In this document: positions 52,646 to 61,621 of the stretch, piece after piece
Layout of the letters: every line of letters starts with the position of its first letter
Position numbering within the stretch: position 1 is the first letter of the stretch
Assembly: GCA_958295935.1 (NCBI GenBank)
Contig: OY282385.1
Span: forward strand, 2,459,545 to 2,523,544
Origin: an uncultured Dehalococcoidia bacterium
Lineage (GTDB): Bacteria; Chloroflexota; Dehalococcoidia; Lucifugimonadales; Lucifugimonadaceae
DNA length: 64,000 nt
Direction: 5' to 3'
Notes under the pieces: generated by a model
Told to the model about the DNA's origin: nothing
The model's input: only the letters and a program-made list of their open reading frames with translations
The model's database searches: none
Translations under genes and position numbers: made by a program

Positions 52646-52687
52646 GCAGGGTGGAGGCGGTGAGGTTGGTCTCCGCCTCCACCCTGC
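52646..52687. terminator. Perfect 15-bp hairpin between convergent gltX and solute-binding protein gene
   Basis: GCAGGGTGGAGGCGG (52646-52660) pairs exactly with CCGCCTCCACCCTGC (52673-52687) over a 12-base loop. It lies about 150 bases after gltX and 100 bases after the minus-strand gene, so it could stop transcription from both sides. No T-run follows on either strand. Confidence 0.65.
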
Positions 52688-52785
52688 TGCGGTCTAGTTT
52701 GGCGAACTGGTCTTTCGTGTGGTCCGACGTTTTCTGCCGGACCTTCCGGTTTCGTCTTTTCGCTGATGCTGGAGCGCGGGGGCTT

Positions 52786-53856
52786 CTACCTAAGTGGGGC
52801 GGCGTATATCTGTCCGCCCTTTGGGCAGTCGGTGCAAGGTGCGCTGGCCCACAGGGCGTTGCGCCCGCCTTCCCTGACGAGGCCAAGGCTGGTGAGGTGT
52901 CGGTCGTAGATTTGCCCGTAGTTGCCTACTGCTCGGATTACGTCCTGCGCGACGGTGTCGCTGAGGCCCATGGAGTCCTGGCCGAATGATCCGGCCAGCC
53001 CGAAGAGACGGTCGACCTTGGTGTTGCCGGTGACTTGCGTGGGCACGTTATCGGAGGTTATGCCGTATGCCTCTGCGTATATGAGGATGCCCATCACGGT
53101 CTTGACGACGTCATACCATTGCTCATCGCCGTGGGGCACTACTGGGCCGAGCGGCTCTTCGGAGATAGTGCCTGGGAGGATGACGTGATCATCCGGGTTG
53201 TCGAAACCGGCTCGTACGCTGACCAGTCCTGAGCGGTCTGTGGTGAGAGCGTCGCATTGCTGGCTGAGGTATGCCTGGTTAGTGCCGATGTTGTCTTCGA
53301 AGGTGACGACTTCAATGTCGAGGTTGTTCTGGGTGCTGAAGTCCTGGAGGTTCAGCTCGGTGGTGGTGCCCTGCTGCACGCACACTCTGGAGTCCTTGAG
53401 TTCTGGCAGTGAGGAGATTTCCAGAGTCTTGGGGACCATGAATCCCTGGCCGTCGTAGAACATGGTCTGTGAGAAGTTCCCCCATTGGGCATCTCGTGAG
53501 CTAGTCCAGGTGGTGTTACGCGACATGATGTCGACTTCTCCGGCCTGAATGACGGGACCTCTTTCGGCGGCTATCGTTGCTCGAAACTCCACTGAGTCGG
53601 GATTGCCGAGGACGGCTGCTGCGACTGCTCGGCAGAGGTCGATGTCGAAACCGACGGTGTCGCCATTGCTATCCAGGAAACCGAATCCTGCGACGCTCTT
53701 GTTGCTGGCGCATATGAGTCCGTCCCTGTCCTTTACTCTTTGGAGTCTGCTGTCTTCTTGGGCAGCTTCCTCCTGCTGCTCTCGTGCGCAGGCGGTCATG
53801 GTCAGCAGGGCAAGGATGATAGCCGCGCCGATTATGTAGATCTTCTTTTGAAACAT
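52786..53856 (-). CDS. Amino-acid ABC transporter solute-binding lipoprotein (family 3)
   Basis: 356 residues. Lipobox LLTMTAC (Cys23). The family 3 fold is apparent: LICASNKSVAGFGFLDSNGDTVGFDIDLCRAVAAAVLG, SRNTTWTSSRDAQWGNF, VCVQQGTTTELNLQDF. The Cys-containing loop ICASN..., the TFE and the GNYGQIYDRH C-terminus resemble AapJ-type general L-amino acid binders. No permease or ATPase genes for it follow; the gene runs alone toward the terminator hairpin. Confidence 0.9.
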   Translation of the reverse strand: MFQKKIYIIGAAIILALLTMTACAREQQEEAAQEDSRLQRVKDRDGLICASNKSVAGFGFLDSNGDTVGFDIDLCRAVAAAVLGNPDSVEFRATIAAERGPVIQAGEVDIMSRNTTWTSSRDAQWGNFSQTMFYDGQGFMVPKTLEISSLPELKDSRVCVQQGTTTELNLQDFSTQNNLDIEVVTFEDNIGTNQAYLSQQCDALTTDRSGLVSVRAGFDNPDDHVILPGTISEEPLGPVVPHGDEQWYDVVKTVMGILIYAEAYGITSDNVPTQVTGNTKVDRLFGLAGSFGQDSMGLSDTVAQDVIRAVGNYGQIYDRHLTSLGLVREGGRNALWASAPCTDCPKGGQIYAAPLR

Positions 53857-54195
53857 TGCTCTCTGCTTCCTGTGTCAAACGTCGATGGCGACGTATCATG
53901 CGCGGCGAGAGGTCACACACATCTCCGAGAATGCGCGCTGTATGGCGTTAGTCGTCCATTCAGCAACGTATCGCCTCGTTCCAGTTGGCTACGGCGATGC
54001 GTGCGTCTACCTGAGCCGTTCAGGTATTTGAAGGCAGTATAAGCGGTGTGCAGGGCTTTACTCTCCTAACATGCGTAGTCTGATATCGCGGTTTTTCTCC
54101 GGCGGATGCCCGGTGGGTCTGCCAGTCCGCGCTTCCCGCAGCGGACTTTGCGCGTACGAGTTATGGGCCTTTTGGAGCGGGCGGGCGCTCAGGGT
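53857..54195. other. Intergenic region upstream of the amino-acid-binding lipoprotein gene
   Basis: 339 bases. On the minus strand TATACT occurs at 54036-54041, about 180 bases upstream of the gene, without a good -35. No further signal or gene recognised. Confidence 0.4.
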
Positions 54196-55104
54196 CTAGA
54201 TCTGCCGGAGCCTTGGATCCAGGCGGTCTCGTACCCAATCTCCGGCGAAGTTGAAGGCCATGACGACCAGAAAGATCGCGATGCCCGGGAACAGGGACAC
54301 CCACCATGCGGTGGCGAGGTAGGACCTTCCATCGGCTACGATGGATCCCCAACTGGGAGTTGGGGGAGGGACCCCCAGGCCGAGGAACGATAGGGTGCCC
54401 TCTGCCAGAATGAGCGAGCCTGCTTGCAGCGAGGTCAACACGAGGATTATCGAGATTGTGTGCGGGAGGATGTGCTTGATCATGATCCGTACGTCCGAGG
54501 CTCCTGCGACTCTGGCGAGCGCGACGTAATCGGCCTGTTTCAGGCTGAGCGTGAGTCCTCTCACCTGTCGCGTGAACCCTGCCCAGGTCGATGCGCCGAG
54601 GACGCCGACGAGAAGCGGGAAGCTTTGCCCGATCGCTACGACCAGCACGAGTACGATCATTATGAAGGGCACTGCGAGCCACACGTCGATGAGTCTCATG
54701 ATTATTTCATCGGACCACTTGCCGAAATATCCTGCCACCAAGCCAAGGGCGGTGCCTGCGATCATGCCTATCCATAGTGAAGCGGTGACGACGATGAGTG
54801 AGATTCTCGCTCCGTGGATCAGTCTGCTGAGCAGGTCTCGCCCTTGCTGGTCTGCACCCAGTAGGTTGGTCTGGGATCCCCCTTCCGCCCAAGCCGGTGG
54901 TGCGAGCCTGGAGAGCAGATTTGCGGAGTTTGGGCTGTGCGGTGAGATGAGGGGCGCGAATATGGCGACGACGACGAGGGTCACTATGACAAGAGCCGGG
55001 AGGATGGGCCAGCGCCTGAAGAATTGGAAGACTTTGACCACCCAATTTTGGGTTGGGGCTATGACGTCCTCGAAGTCTTTGGGCTGTATGGAGGTCTGGT
55101 CCAT
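54196..55104 (-). CDS. Oligopeptide/dipeptide-type ABC permease (DppC-like)
   Basis: 302 residues. N-terminal DppC-type helix (LPALVIVTLVVVAIFAPLI), NLLGADQQGRDLLSRLIHGARISL, five further membrane segments, and the EAA-like loop (ALARVAGASDVRIMIKHILPHT) that contacts the ATPase. It is 12 bases after the DppB-like gene. No ATPase genes (DppD/F type) are in the window, so the importer would need an ATPase encoded elsewhere. Confidence 0.93.
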   Translation of the reverse strand: MDQTSIQPKDFEDVIAPTQNWVVKVFQFFRRWPILPALVIVTLVVVAIFAPLISPHSPNSANLLSRLAPPAWAEGGSQTNLLGADQQGRDLLSRLIHGARISLIVVTASLWIGMIAGTALGLVAGYFGKWSDEIIMRLIDVWLAVPFIMIVLVLVVAIGQSFPLLVGVLGASTWAGFTRQVRGLTLSLKQADYVALARVAGASDVRIMIKHILPHTISIILVLTSLQAGSLILAEGTLSFLGLGVPPPTPSWGSIVADGRSYLATAWWVSLFPGIAIFLVVMAFNFAGDWVRDRLDPRLRQI

Positions 55105-55115
55105 CGGGATGGGGT

Positions 55116-56033
55116 CTATGAGAACTGTATTCTGGGGTCGATCAATGCGTAGCAGATGTCAACGAGGAAGTTGGCGGTTACGTATGCGAGAGTGGCAAAG
55201 AGGACGACGCCAGCTATCAAGGGGAAGTCGTTTTGGTTAACGGCTTCTATGGCGAGTCGTCCCAATCCAGGCCATGCGAATATATGCTCTACTACGATGG
55301 TTCCGGTCAAGAAGCTGGCCAGTAGCAAGAAGGTGAGTGTTATGGGGGGGATGAGTGAGTTGCGAAGTGCATATTTGTAGATGACCTTGGAGTTGCTTAC
55401 GCCCGATGCTCTGGCGAATTTGATGTACTCGGAATCGAGGACTTCGAGCATTGCTGAGCGCATGAGACGGAGTTGGGCGGCGCTGGTGGACCATCCGAGG
55501 ACGAATACGGGCATTATGAAGTGCGCCCATCCCTCTCTGCGGCCTGATGGCAGCCACTGTAGGTATTCGGCAAACAGCAGAATGAGGACGATGCCCAGCC
55601 AGAAGGCTGGAATGGCTTGGCCGAACAATGCGAACCCGCGCCCCAAATAGTCCATGACTGTTCCGCGTTTGACAGCGGACAGCACGCCGAGCGGCCAGCC
55701 CACGATGATCGAGAATATCCATGCGGCCGCTGCAAGTTGGAAAGTGGCCGGGATCCGCTCGGCTATAGATTCTGCAACAGGTCTGGATTCCCTCAGCGAT
55801 ATGCCCAGATCTCCTCTCAATGCGCCTCCCAGCCAAGTGAAGTACTGAACGTGTAGGGGGCGGTCCAGTCCCAGTATCACGCCGAGGTCGTCCCATTGCT
55901 CCTCAGTGGTGTACTCGCTGAGGTACATGTAACGCGGGTCTCCCTGCACTCGGGCAAGACCAAAGACGAGGATGGACACTACAAAGGCCACGAGGACCAT
56001 TGTGAATGCGCGGCGAATCAGGAAGGTGGTCAC
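55116..56033 (-). CDS. Oligopeptide/dipeptide-type ABC permease (DppB-like)
   Basis: 305 residues. Standard DppB start FLIRRAFTMVLVAFVVSILVF, the periplasmic LGLDRPLHVQYFTWL region and GDLGISL, six membrane segments, and EAA loop FARASGVSNSKVIYKYALRNSL. Lies 25 bases after the GrdE-like gene, so it appears to be in the same transcript as the selenoprotein pair. Confidence 0.93.
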   Translation of the reverse strand: MTTFLIRRAFTMVLVAFVVSILVFGLARVQGDPRYMYLSEYTTEEQWDDLGVILGLDRPLHVQYFTWLGGALRGDLGISLRESRPVAESIAERIPATFQLAAAAWIFSIIVGWPLGVLSAVKRGTVMDYLGRGFALFGQAIPAFWLGIVLILLFAEYLQWLPSGRREGWAHFIMPVFVLGWSTSAAQLRLMRSAMLEVLDSEYIKFARASGVSNSKVIYKYALRNSLIPPITLTFLLLASFLTGTIVVEHIFAWPGLGRLAIEAVNQNDFPLIAGVVLFATLAYVTANFLVDICYALIDPRIQFS

Positions 56034-56057
56034 GTGAGAGGGGTCATGGGATCGTGG

Positions 56058-57389
56058 TCAGTAATCTTCAAGGCTACGGTGGCCGAGTCCGTAGTAGTCC
56101 GGGACGTATGAGACTCCGTACCTGCCGTGCACGGGCGGCTGTTCGTCGTACCAGCGGCGGTCCGGTTCTCTGGCTCCAATGACCTTTTCCACCGGGGGGA
56201 ACGAGGAATCGAGTTCTCCGGCGCCTGAGCTTACTACGCTGGTCATTTCCGGAGCGGAGACGAGCAGCGGCGGTGCGGCTCCGTCCTCGTTGTCCTCCTC
56301 CTCGGTGAGGAGGGTCGCGGCTATGCCGGCCTGTTCGAGGGCCTGTACGGTGAGTATGGTTTCAAGGAATCTCTGTCCCCGGTAGTTGGTGGTAACTATA
56401 GCCCCGGAGGCGTTCAGGCGTTTCGCGAGCATGGCGGCCCGTTGCGCCATCAGCTCTTTTTCCGACTGTAGGGTCCAGTTGGTTCGCTGAACGATAAAGC
56501 CGAGGAAGTCGATGGTCTTGCCGTGCTTGCGGCAAAGTTCCATTGCCAACGGGCTGTTCGAGAGGTGCCATGTTTCCGGTCGGCCGTTGCCGTATGAGCC
56601 GAATATGGCGCCGTCGATAGTTTCCGAGGGGTAGAGGTGCCATGGTGCGGATAGTCTGGTTTGGCCATACACGGCGGGGCCTAGGGTGGAGCGGGATCCT
56701 GATGGGGCCTGCCATTCGGCCGATGCCAAGTGAGGGATGAAGACGACGCCGGGCAGAGAGTGGTGGTTGCTTTCGAAGTCAAACACTTCTGTTTCCGGAG
56801 GTGTAAGGGCGGTCATGGTTCCCGCTATCCGGTCGACGACTCGCAGGGCGGCTGAGTAGGCGGTTGTGTTTCTGTTTTCCAGATCAAGGGCTGGGTCGAT
56901 CTGAAGGGTGAGGCACACAAGTGAGAGTTCGTCATAGGGCGGGAGCTTGCCGGGGCCGAACACGTCGAGGAAGGGGCGGAAAGCCCGCGCTTTCGACTCA
57001 CCGTCGTCTTGGTGTGGTTGGCCGTGTCCTGAGCTGTTGCGCGGTTGATCCGCGGGGTTCGCTGTGTCCAGGCAAAGCATTACGGCAACGCCGCCCAGCC
57101 GGGAGGTTGCGCCGGAGCCGACCGTCGTCGCGGGTCGGTCGCAGACTGCGGGGTAAACGACGCCTGCTCCGCGGACTTTCACTTTCACCTCCAGGAGGTC
57201 CACAAAGTTGATTATCCGCAGCGGGTCGTCGGGTTGTGCGATTTCAATGGAAGCCCAGCGGACTCCAGGTTCGGACCGTGCGAGGCGTGACAACTCATCG
57301 CGGTCTAGTTCCAACCTCGGCCACTTGAGGTGGGTTTCCCGCGCGAACACGACCTCTTCGACGGGGAATGTTCCTAGCTCAAGTTTCAT
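56058..57389 (-). CDS. GrdE/GrdG/GrdI-like component of glycine/sarcosine/betaine reductase family
   Basis: 443 residues from ATG 57389, 4 bases after the selenoprotein stop; the longer frame to 57419 would overlap that gene. GrdE-type proteins are the substrate-binding partner of selenoprotein B and in classic systems are cleaved next to a Cys that becomes a pyruvoyl group. Recognisable blocks are the N-terminal LELGTFPVEEVVFA, YPSETIDGAIFGSY near residue 258, and LCRKHGKTIDFLGFIV then ASGAIVTTNYRG. In this protein there is no Cys between residues 159 and 286, where the classic processing site should fall, so pyruvoyl formation is doubtful. Function in this setting is unknown. Confidence 0.82.
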   Translation of the reverse strand: MKLELGTFPVEEVVFARETHLKWPRLELDRDELSRLARSEPGVRWASIEIAQPDDPLRIINFVDLLEVKVKVRGAGVVYPAVCDRPATTVGSGATSRLGGVAVMLCLDTANPADQPRNSSGHGQPHQDDGESKARAFRPFLDVFGPGKLPPYDELSLVCLTLQIDPALDLENRNTTAYSAALRVVDRIAGTMTALTPPETEVFDFESNHHSLPGVVFIPHLASAEWQAPSGSRSTLGPAVYGQTRLSAPWHLYPSETIDGAIFGSYGNGRPETWHLSNSPLAMELCRKHGKTIDFLGFIVQRTNWTLQSEKELMAQRAAMLAKRLNASGAIVTTNYRGQRFLETILTVQALEQAGIAATLLTEEEDNEDGAAPPLLVSAPEMTSVVSSGAGELDSSFPPVEKVIGAREPDRRWYDEQPPVHGRYGVSYVPDYYGLGHRSLEDY

Positions 57390-57393
57390 TTCG

Positions 57394-58776
57394 TCACGCG
57401 GTCGCGGTCGCTGAGGCAAAGAGCGTCGGCTCAGTCACGGTGGTGTTTATGGCCTCCAATGCTTTACGAATCATCTGGGTTGCGACCTGTGCGTCACTCT
57501 CAGGCGGTAGCCGCGGGTCGCCGCACACGTGCTCTACTCGCACTCCCCTTACGATTCGGCTGACTCCCGCTGCCAGGGGTATGGCGGGAATAGCGCTTAT
57601 GAGGGCCACGGTGATTCCGGCCTTTTCGAGCTCTTTGGAAATCGTTGCGCCGCAGCGATTGCAGCTTCCTCAGGTGGCGACCAGCAATGCGGCCTTGACT
57701 CCGCTGGCGGTGAACTCTTCGGCTATTTCCACGCCCATACGTCTGGCGCTGTTTACGGAGGTTCCGTTGCCCACGGTGGAGAAGAACTCGGGGTGGATCG
57801 ATTTGATACGGCCTTCGCGCTCCAATTTTCTGAGGGCTGGCAGAGGCAGCACGTAGTTTGGGCTTCTGGTGTTCAGGAAGACGGTATTGAATCCCCCGTG
57901 GACCGATTCCCATTCACTGACGCTCAGCTGCTTCAGCCCGCTTATGGAGTATCGAAAGGCCTTATCTGCGTAACCGGATACCTGGCCGTCGGGATTATCT
58001 TTCGGGACCAGACCTCCGCTAGTGACAAGGCCCAGCCTGGTTCGGGAGGCGTCTCGCGCCTTTGGAAGAACTGGCTGGTCCCGGTACTGGCGGGCGGATA
58101 CTTCAGATGCCCAGGGTGTTCCTGCCATACGCGCTTCCAGCACGTCTATTGCTCGTTCCCAGGCGGGCTTGCTCCGGCGGACGTGCTTCCTGAGTCCGGT
58201 TGGCATGTATCCCTCGGCTGCCGCGGGCCCCAGATTTTGTCCTCGAGCCAGTTTGAGGCCAATGGGAACCATCCGAATCAGGGTCTCTTGCACGTCCTTT
58301 GCGCTGGAACCGGTGGGCACGCATATGAGTTGGCGTGCGAAGGTGGTGTAACCGGGGTTGTCGGGGTGCATGCCGGTGACCGTGGGGATGTGCAGGCTTC
58401 TAGCGAGTTCGCTGATTTTGGCGCAGGCGTAGCCGTAGCGGCCGGCATCAAATGCGGGTCCGGCTATAACAAGGTCTGGCTTTATGCGTCGGAGGGCGGC
58501 GCTGACCTCCCCGATGGCGCGATCTTCTTCATCTGCGAAAAGGTTGTCCCCGCAGATGAGCGTGCCTGCCACTACGCCGTCGTTTCCGAGCGCGTTCTGC
58601 AGGGCTCTGCCTGGCCCAACGGGGCCGCGTCGGAACTCCGCGGGGGCATTGGCTTTGTCCTCGCCGCCAACTCCACCAAAGAACTGGTTGAGGTAGTGGA
58701 GGACGCGTATTGGTTCTTTCGTTGAAGCCTGCTGCATCGGGTTGAGCATGGGGCGGCCATGGTTATGGAGGAGCAT
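57394..58776 (-). CDS. GrdB/GrdF/GrdH-like selenoprotein, Sec at in-frame TGA
   Basis: About 460 residues when the TGA at 57672-57670 is read as selenocysteine; read as a stop it would leave a 368-residue protein and an orphan tail. The N-terminus (IRVLHYLNQFFGGVGGEDKA), then GTLICGDNLFADEE, DLVIAGPAFDAGRYG and LGLVTSGGLVPKDNPD, is of the protein B family. The TGA lies inside ALLVAT-U-GSCNRCGATI, the exact UGxCxRCGAT motif where GrdB holds selenocysteine; the sequence after it (KELEKAGITV, GDPRLPPESD) continues the family. Sec would be residue 369 in the 58776 numbering; the true start may be ATG 58749 or 58737. The reductively active selenol is expected to attack a C-N bond in an amine substrate. 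Confidence 0.9.
57640..57669 (-). promoter_or_regulatory. Putative bacterial SECIS hairpin after the Sec codon
   Basis: Just after the TGA the mRNA can form AATCG (57660-57656) with CGATT (57644-57640), then, past a C/A mismatch, TGC (57654-57652) with GCA (57648-57646), closing a GGC loop. The loop starts 18 bases after the TGA and has G in its first two positions, as required of bSECIS elements. Confidence 0.6.
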
Positions 58777-59067
58777 TCCGTTGACTTGCCGGCCCGCCCC
58801 GATGAGACCGGCACGTAACCGGGGCGACGTTTCGCGGGCATCCGCCTGGTCCGAACTGTATTCTGACCAGTCGCCAGGTTCAGGCTGCTGGCGACTTTAT
58901 GGGCTTCCGGGCCGACGCTCGTGAACCTCGCGGTCCTCGAGAAAGTTGCCAATACCAATAACCGCGTCGCGGCCCGGTTCCTGCACCTCCTCGGTGAGGG
59001 GGTGGGAACCGGACCCGATTTGGTTATTCATGAAAGCCGTTGAGTCGGCCTTCGGCCTAAGCCTATT

Positions 59068-61008
59068 TCACCTCACGGGGATGGCTGTGTGGATCCAGTT
59101 GGGGTATGTGGTGGCTCCGGGTCCCAGCGCCCATTCGGCGATGCGCGGGCCGATTGGCCAGTACGTGTCCCAGGTTACGGTTCCTATAGCCCAATGGTTG
59201 TCCCACCACCACTGGTAGTAGGGTTGGAGGACCTGCCACTGTCGCTGTAGGTCTCCAATATCCCTACAGGCCAGGTAGTTTTCGGAGCTCTCATCGAACT
59301 CCATGACTGGGTTGAAGGAGTGCTGAACGCCTGGTGAATTGGGCAAGGAGCAGAGGTCTGTCACGTTACCCCATATGAAGGTGAAGACCAGATCCGATTC
59401 CCTTGCCAGCATTGCAGGCCGCAGAGCACTGTAGGCTGCCTTTGTAATTTCCACGGTCAGTCCGGAAGCCTCCCACATGGGGGCCAGGGCTTCCGAGATT
59501 TCCGCGTGGGTGGAAGCGAGGCCGCTGGGAATGGCGAGCTGGACGGTGGCATCTTCGGCGTTGGCATCCTGCAGGTACTGCTTGGCCATGTCGAGATCGA
59601 AGTCGTAGTCCCACTTGTCCTGGAAGAATGGGTTGCAGTTGTCCATCTTCATGATGATGTACTTGCAGCCGGTGCCCGAGAGGAAGACGTCGTTTATGGT
59701 CTCGCGGTCTATCGCGAGGGACATTGCCCAACGGAATTTCCTGGCCCGTTCCATGTCTGCGGGGTCGCTTGGGTCGCCTACCCACGGTCGGTGAGTGGCG
59801 GGAGGCGGCCTCTCAATGGGGTTTCCGTCCAGATCTTTCGTTGCATACAGGAGACCCTGGAACCAGACGTTTACGCCGCGCCTATTGGAGTTTTCGGAAG
59901 AGATCAGGCGTATGCCAGGGGTATTGGCGACTCTCTGAAGGTCAACGACTCCGACCTGTGCCATATCCGCTTCGCCTGTTTTCAGCATTGCGATGCGTGT
60001 GGCGGGTTCAGGCACTTCCAGGAAGCGGGCTGTCTGAAAGCCGGGGGTAAACCGCCAGTGTTCATCGAACGCCTCAAGTATCTTCTCGTTGTCCGGCACG
60101 TGCCTGACAACCTCGAATGGTCCGGTTCCTACGGCGTTCAGGATCGACCAATCTTCGCCGTTCTCGTCAAATGCGTTCTTGCTGATTATTCCTGCTGCGC
60201 TGGAGGTGGGCGGGCCTCGGAAGTCTCCGGGATTGCGTTTCAACTGGAAGCGGACGTTGTACCCATCAATTGCGGTTATGCCGTCTCGTGTGTAGATCTG
60301 GTCCAGCGAGCCGAATGCGGTGTGCTTGGTACCTTCTCTCATGAGGTCCTGAATGGACCAGACGACATCCTGTGAGGTCATCTCTCCGTAGCCCTTGTGG
60401 AACTGGATGCCCTGTCGGAGCCTGACGTCGAGGTAATAGTCGTCGCCCTGTCTGTTGATCTCCCAGAAGTCGGCGAGTTCGTTTTCCTGTGTCCAGTTGT
60501 CCAGTGCGACGCGCGTGAGTCCCTCTAGGATTCCGGTACTCCATGCGTAGTCGTTGTGCGGCCAAGACATGGCGAAGTTTGTGTATAGGGGCGTTCCTAC
60601 GTCCTCGACGACTACGGTGAGGATTCCGGATGGAGTGCGCAGGTCTGTTCTTGGCGTGGGGGTGGCGACGACGATTTCCTTTTCGGTGACCACTACGGTC
60701 TCGACGACTCGCTCTGTAACAGGCACTTGCCTCTCAACGATCACTGTCTCGACGACCTTGACAGTCTCGCCTTGGACCTGTCTCTCGACCACAACCGTCT
60801 CGACCACCTTCTCAGTACGTGTAACCTCCTTTTCGACGACGACCGTCTCAATAACTCTTTCGGTGACCGGCCTTTCAACTATTACAGTCTCGACCACTCT
60901 TTCCGTCACCGTTTCCGTACCGCCGCAGGCCGCTGCCAGTGCGGCGACCAGGATGCTGACGACCAGAATAGCCATGCTGCCCAAGAGGGTTCGCTTGTGT
61001 GTTTGCAT
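59068..61008 (-). CDS. Oligopeptide-type ABC solute-binding lipoprotein (family 5)
   Basis: 646 residues. Lipobox LAAAC (Cys28), then an unusual repeated linker (residues about 31-118) of TERVVETVIVERPV-like units, followed by family 5 domains: GILEGLTRVAL, LRQGIQFHKGYGEMTSQDVVWSIQDLM, VGTGPFEVVRHVPDNEKI and FRWAMSLAIDRETINDVFLSGTG. It is the first gene of the run with the selenoprotein, GrdE-like protein and two permeases, so it probably captures the substrate that these proteins process. Confidence 0.93.
   Translation of the reverse strand: MQTHKRTLLGSMAILVVSILVAALAAACGGTETVTERVVETVIVERPVTERVIETVVVEKEVTRTEKVVETVVVERQVQGETVKVVETVIVERQVPVTERVVETVVVTEKEIVVATPTPRTDLRTPSGILTVVVEDVGTPLYTNFAMSWPHNDYAWSTGILEGLTRVALDNWTQENELADFWEINRQGDDYYLDVRLRQGIQFHKGYGEMTSQDVVWSIQDLMREGTKHTAFGSLDQIYTRDGITAIDGYNVRFQLKRNPGDFRGPPTSSAAGIISKNAFDENGEDWSILNAVGTGPFEVVRHVPDNEKILEAFDEHWRFTPGFQTARFLEVPEPATRIAMLKTGEADMAQVGVVDLQRVANTPGIRLISSENSNRRGVNVWFQGLLYATKDLDGNPIERPPPATHRPWVGDPSDPADMERARKFRWAMSLAIDRETINDVFLSGTGCKYIIMKMDNCNPFFQDKWDYDFDLDMAKQYLQDANAEDATVQLAIPSGLASTHAEISEALAPMWEASGLTVEITKAAYSALRPAMLARESDLVFTFIWGNVTDLCSLPNSPGVQHSFNPVMEFDESSENYLACRDIGDLQRQWQVLQPYYQWWWDNHWAIGTVTWDTYWPIGPRIAEWALGPGATTYPNWIHTAIPVR
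60660..60918 (-). repeat. ETVVVE-type repeat linker in the solute-binding protein
   Basis: About eight imperfect 10-13-residue units built on VVETVVVEKEV. Alternating Val and charged residues suggest an extended or beta-like spacer between the lipid anchor and the binding domain. Such linkers are common in Chloroflexota solute-binding proteins. Confidence 0.75.
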
Positions 61009-61621
61009 TGGGATACCTACCTGCTTCGGGGGTCGTTCTCGGCCCCTACGTATTTACCACGCTTGACTTTGAATAGGGTTTGTGAAACGCCATAAGCGTT
61101 GCCTAGCCTACTCGTGGATCTTCACCGGCCGTCTAAGGTCGCTACAGACGTGTTCACTGCGCTTTCAGCCATGCGGCGGCTCACGTCGATTTCTGCATGG
61201 ATCTGTACTGATCCGCAAACTTCCGGTCGGCCCGCTTACCTGACTTGGGGCGGGGACCGGTTGGGCGTGAGTTTAGTTAGCAGTACTAGCGGTGTCAACA
61301 ACGAACCCAGTGTGCTGAGGGGCCGGACGGTTATCTTTATCGTAATCATGCTGCGGCCCGGCGCTTTGGCAACCGGCTTAGTGGGAGAGCTCGGTATGGA
61401 TTACAGTTCAATTAGGCATTCTTAGTCTGGTCGTCGACGAGAGTGCCGGGGCGCGGCCTTTGGCGCCATGGGGATCAAGAAGTGGGTTGCGGGGCTGCTG
61501 CGGCTGCCGTTCGGACGGCTCAAGCCGCTTCAGACTTACCTCGAACGCGGATACGCGTTGGCAAGGCGCGATACTTGCGTAATATCCTGTGGCTGCTTGC
61601 TTTTTCCTGCGGAGGGAACTT
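61009..61621. other. Long intergenic region, divergent promoters
   Basis: 613 bases with no convincing gene; the open frames here have poor composition and no family match. A short inverted repeat AACGC-CATAA-GCGTT (61086-61100) sits about 80 bases upstream of the solute-binding protein gene and could be an operator. Confidence 0.45.
61558..61585 (+). promoter_or_regulatory. Promoter for the ABC exporter operon
   Basis: TTGGCA (61558-61563), 16-base spacer, TAATAT (61580-61585), about 36 bases before the TTG start; GGAGGG at 61611-61616 is the ribosome-binding site. Confidence 0.6.

Noticed and set aside
57394-57672. Treating the TGA in the GrdB-like gene as a pseudogene stop
   Set aside because: The frame stays open with family-specific sequence on both sides, the TGA is at the known Sec position, a SECIS-like hairpin follows and selA is present.
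61099-61425. 108-residue ORF between the two transporter operons
   Set aside because: Composition unlike neighbours, no motif, no ribosome-binding site.
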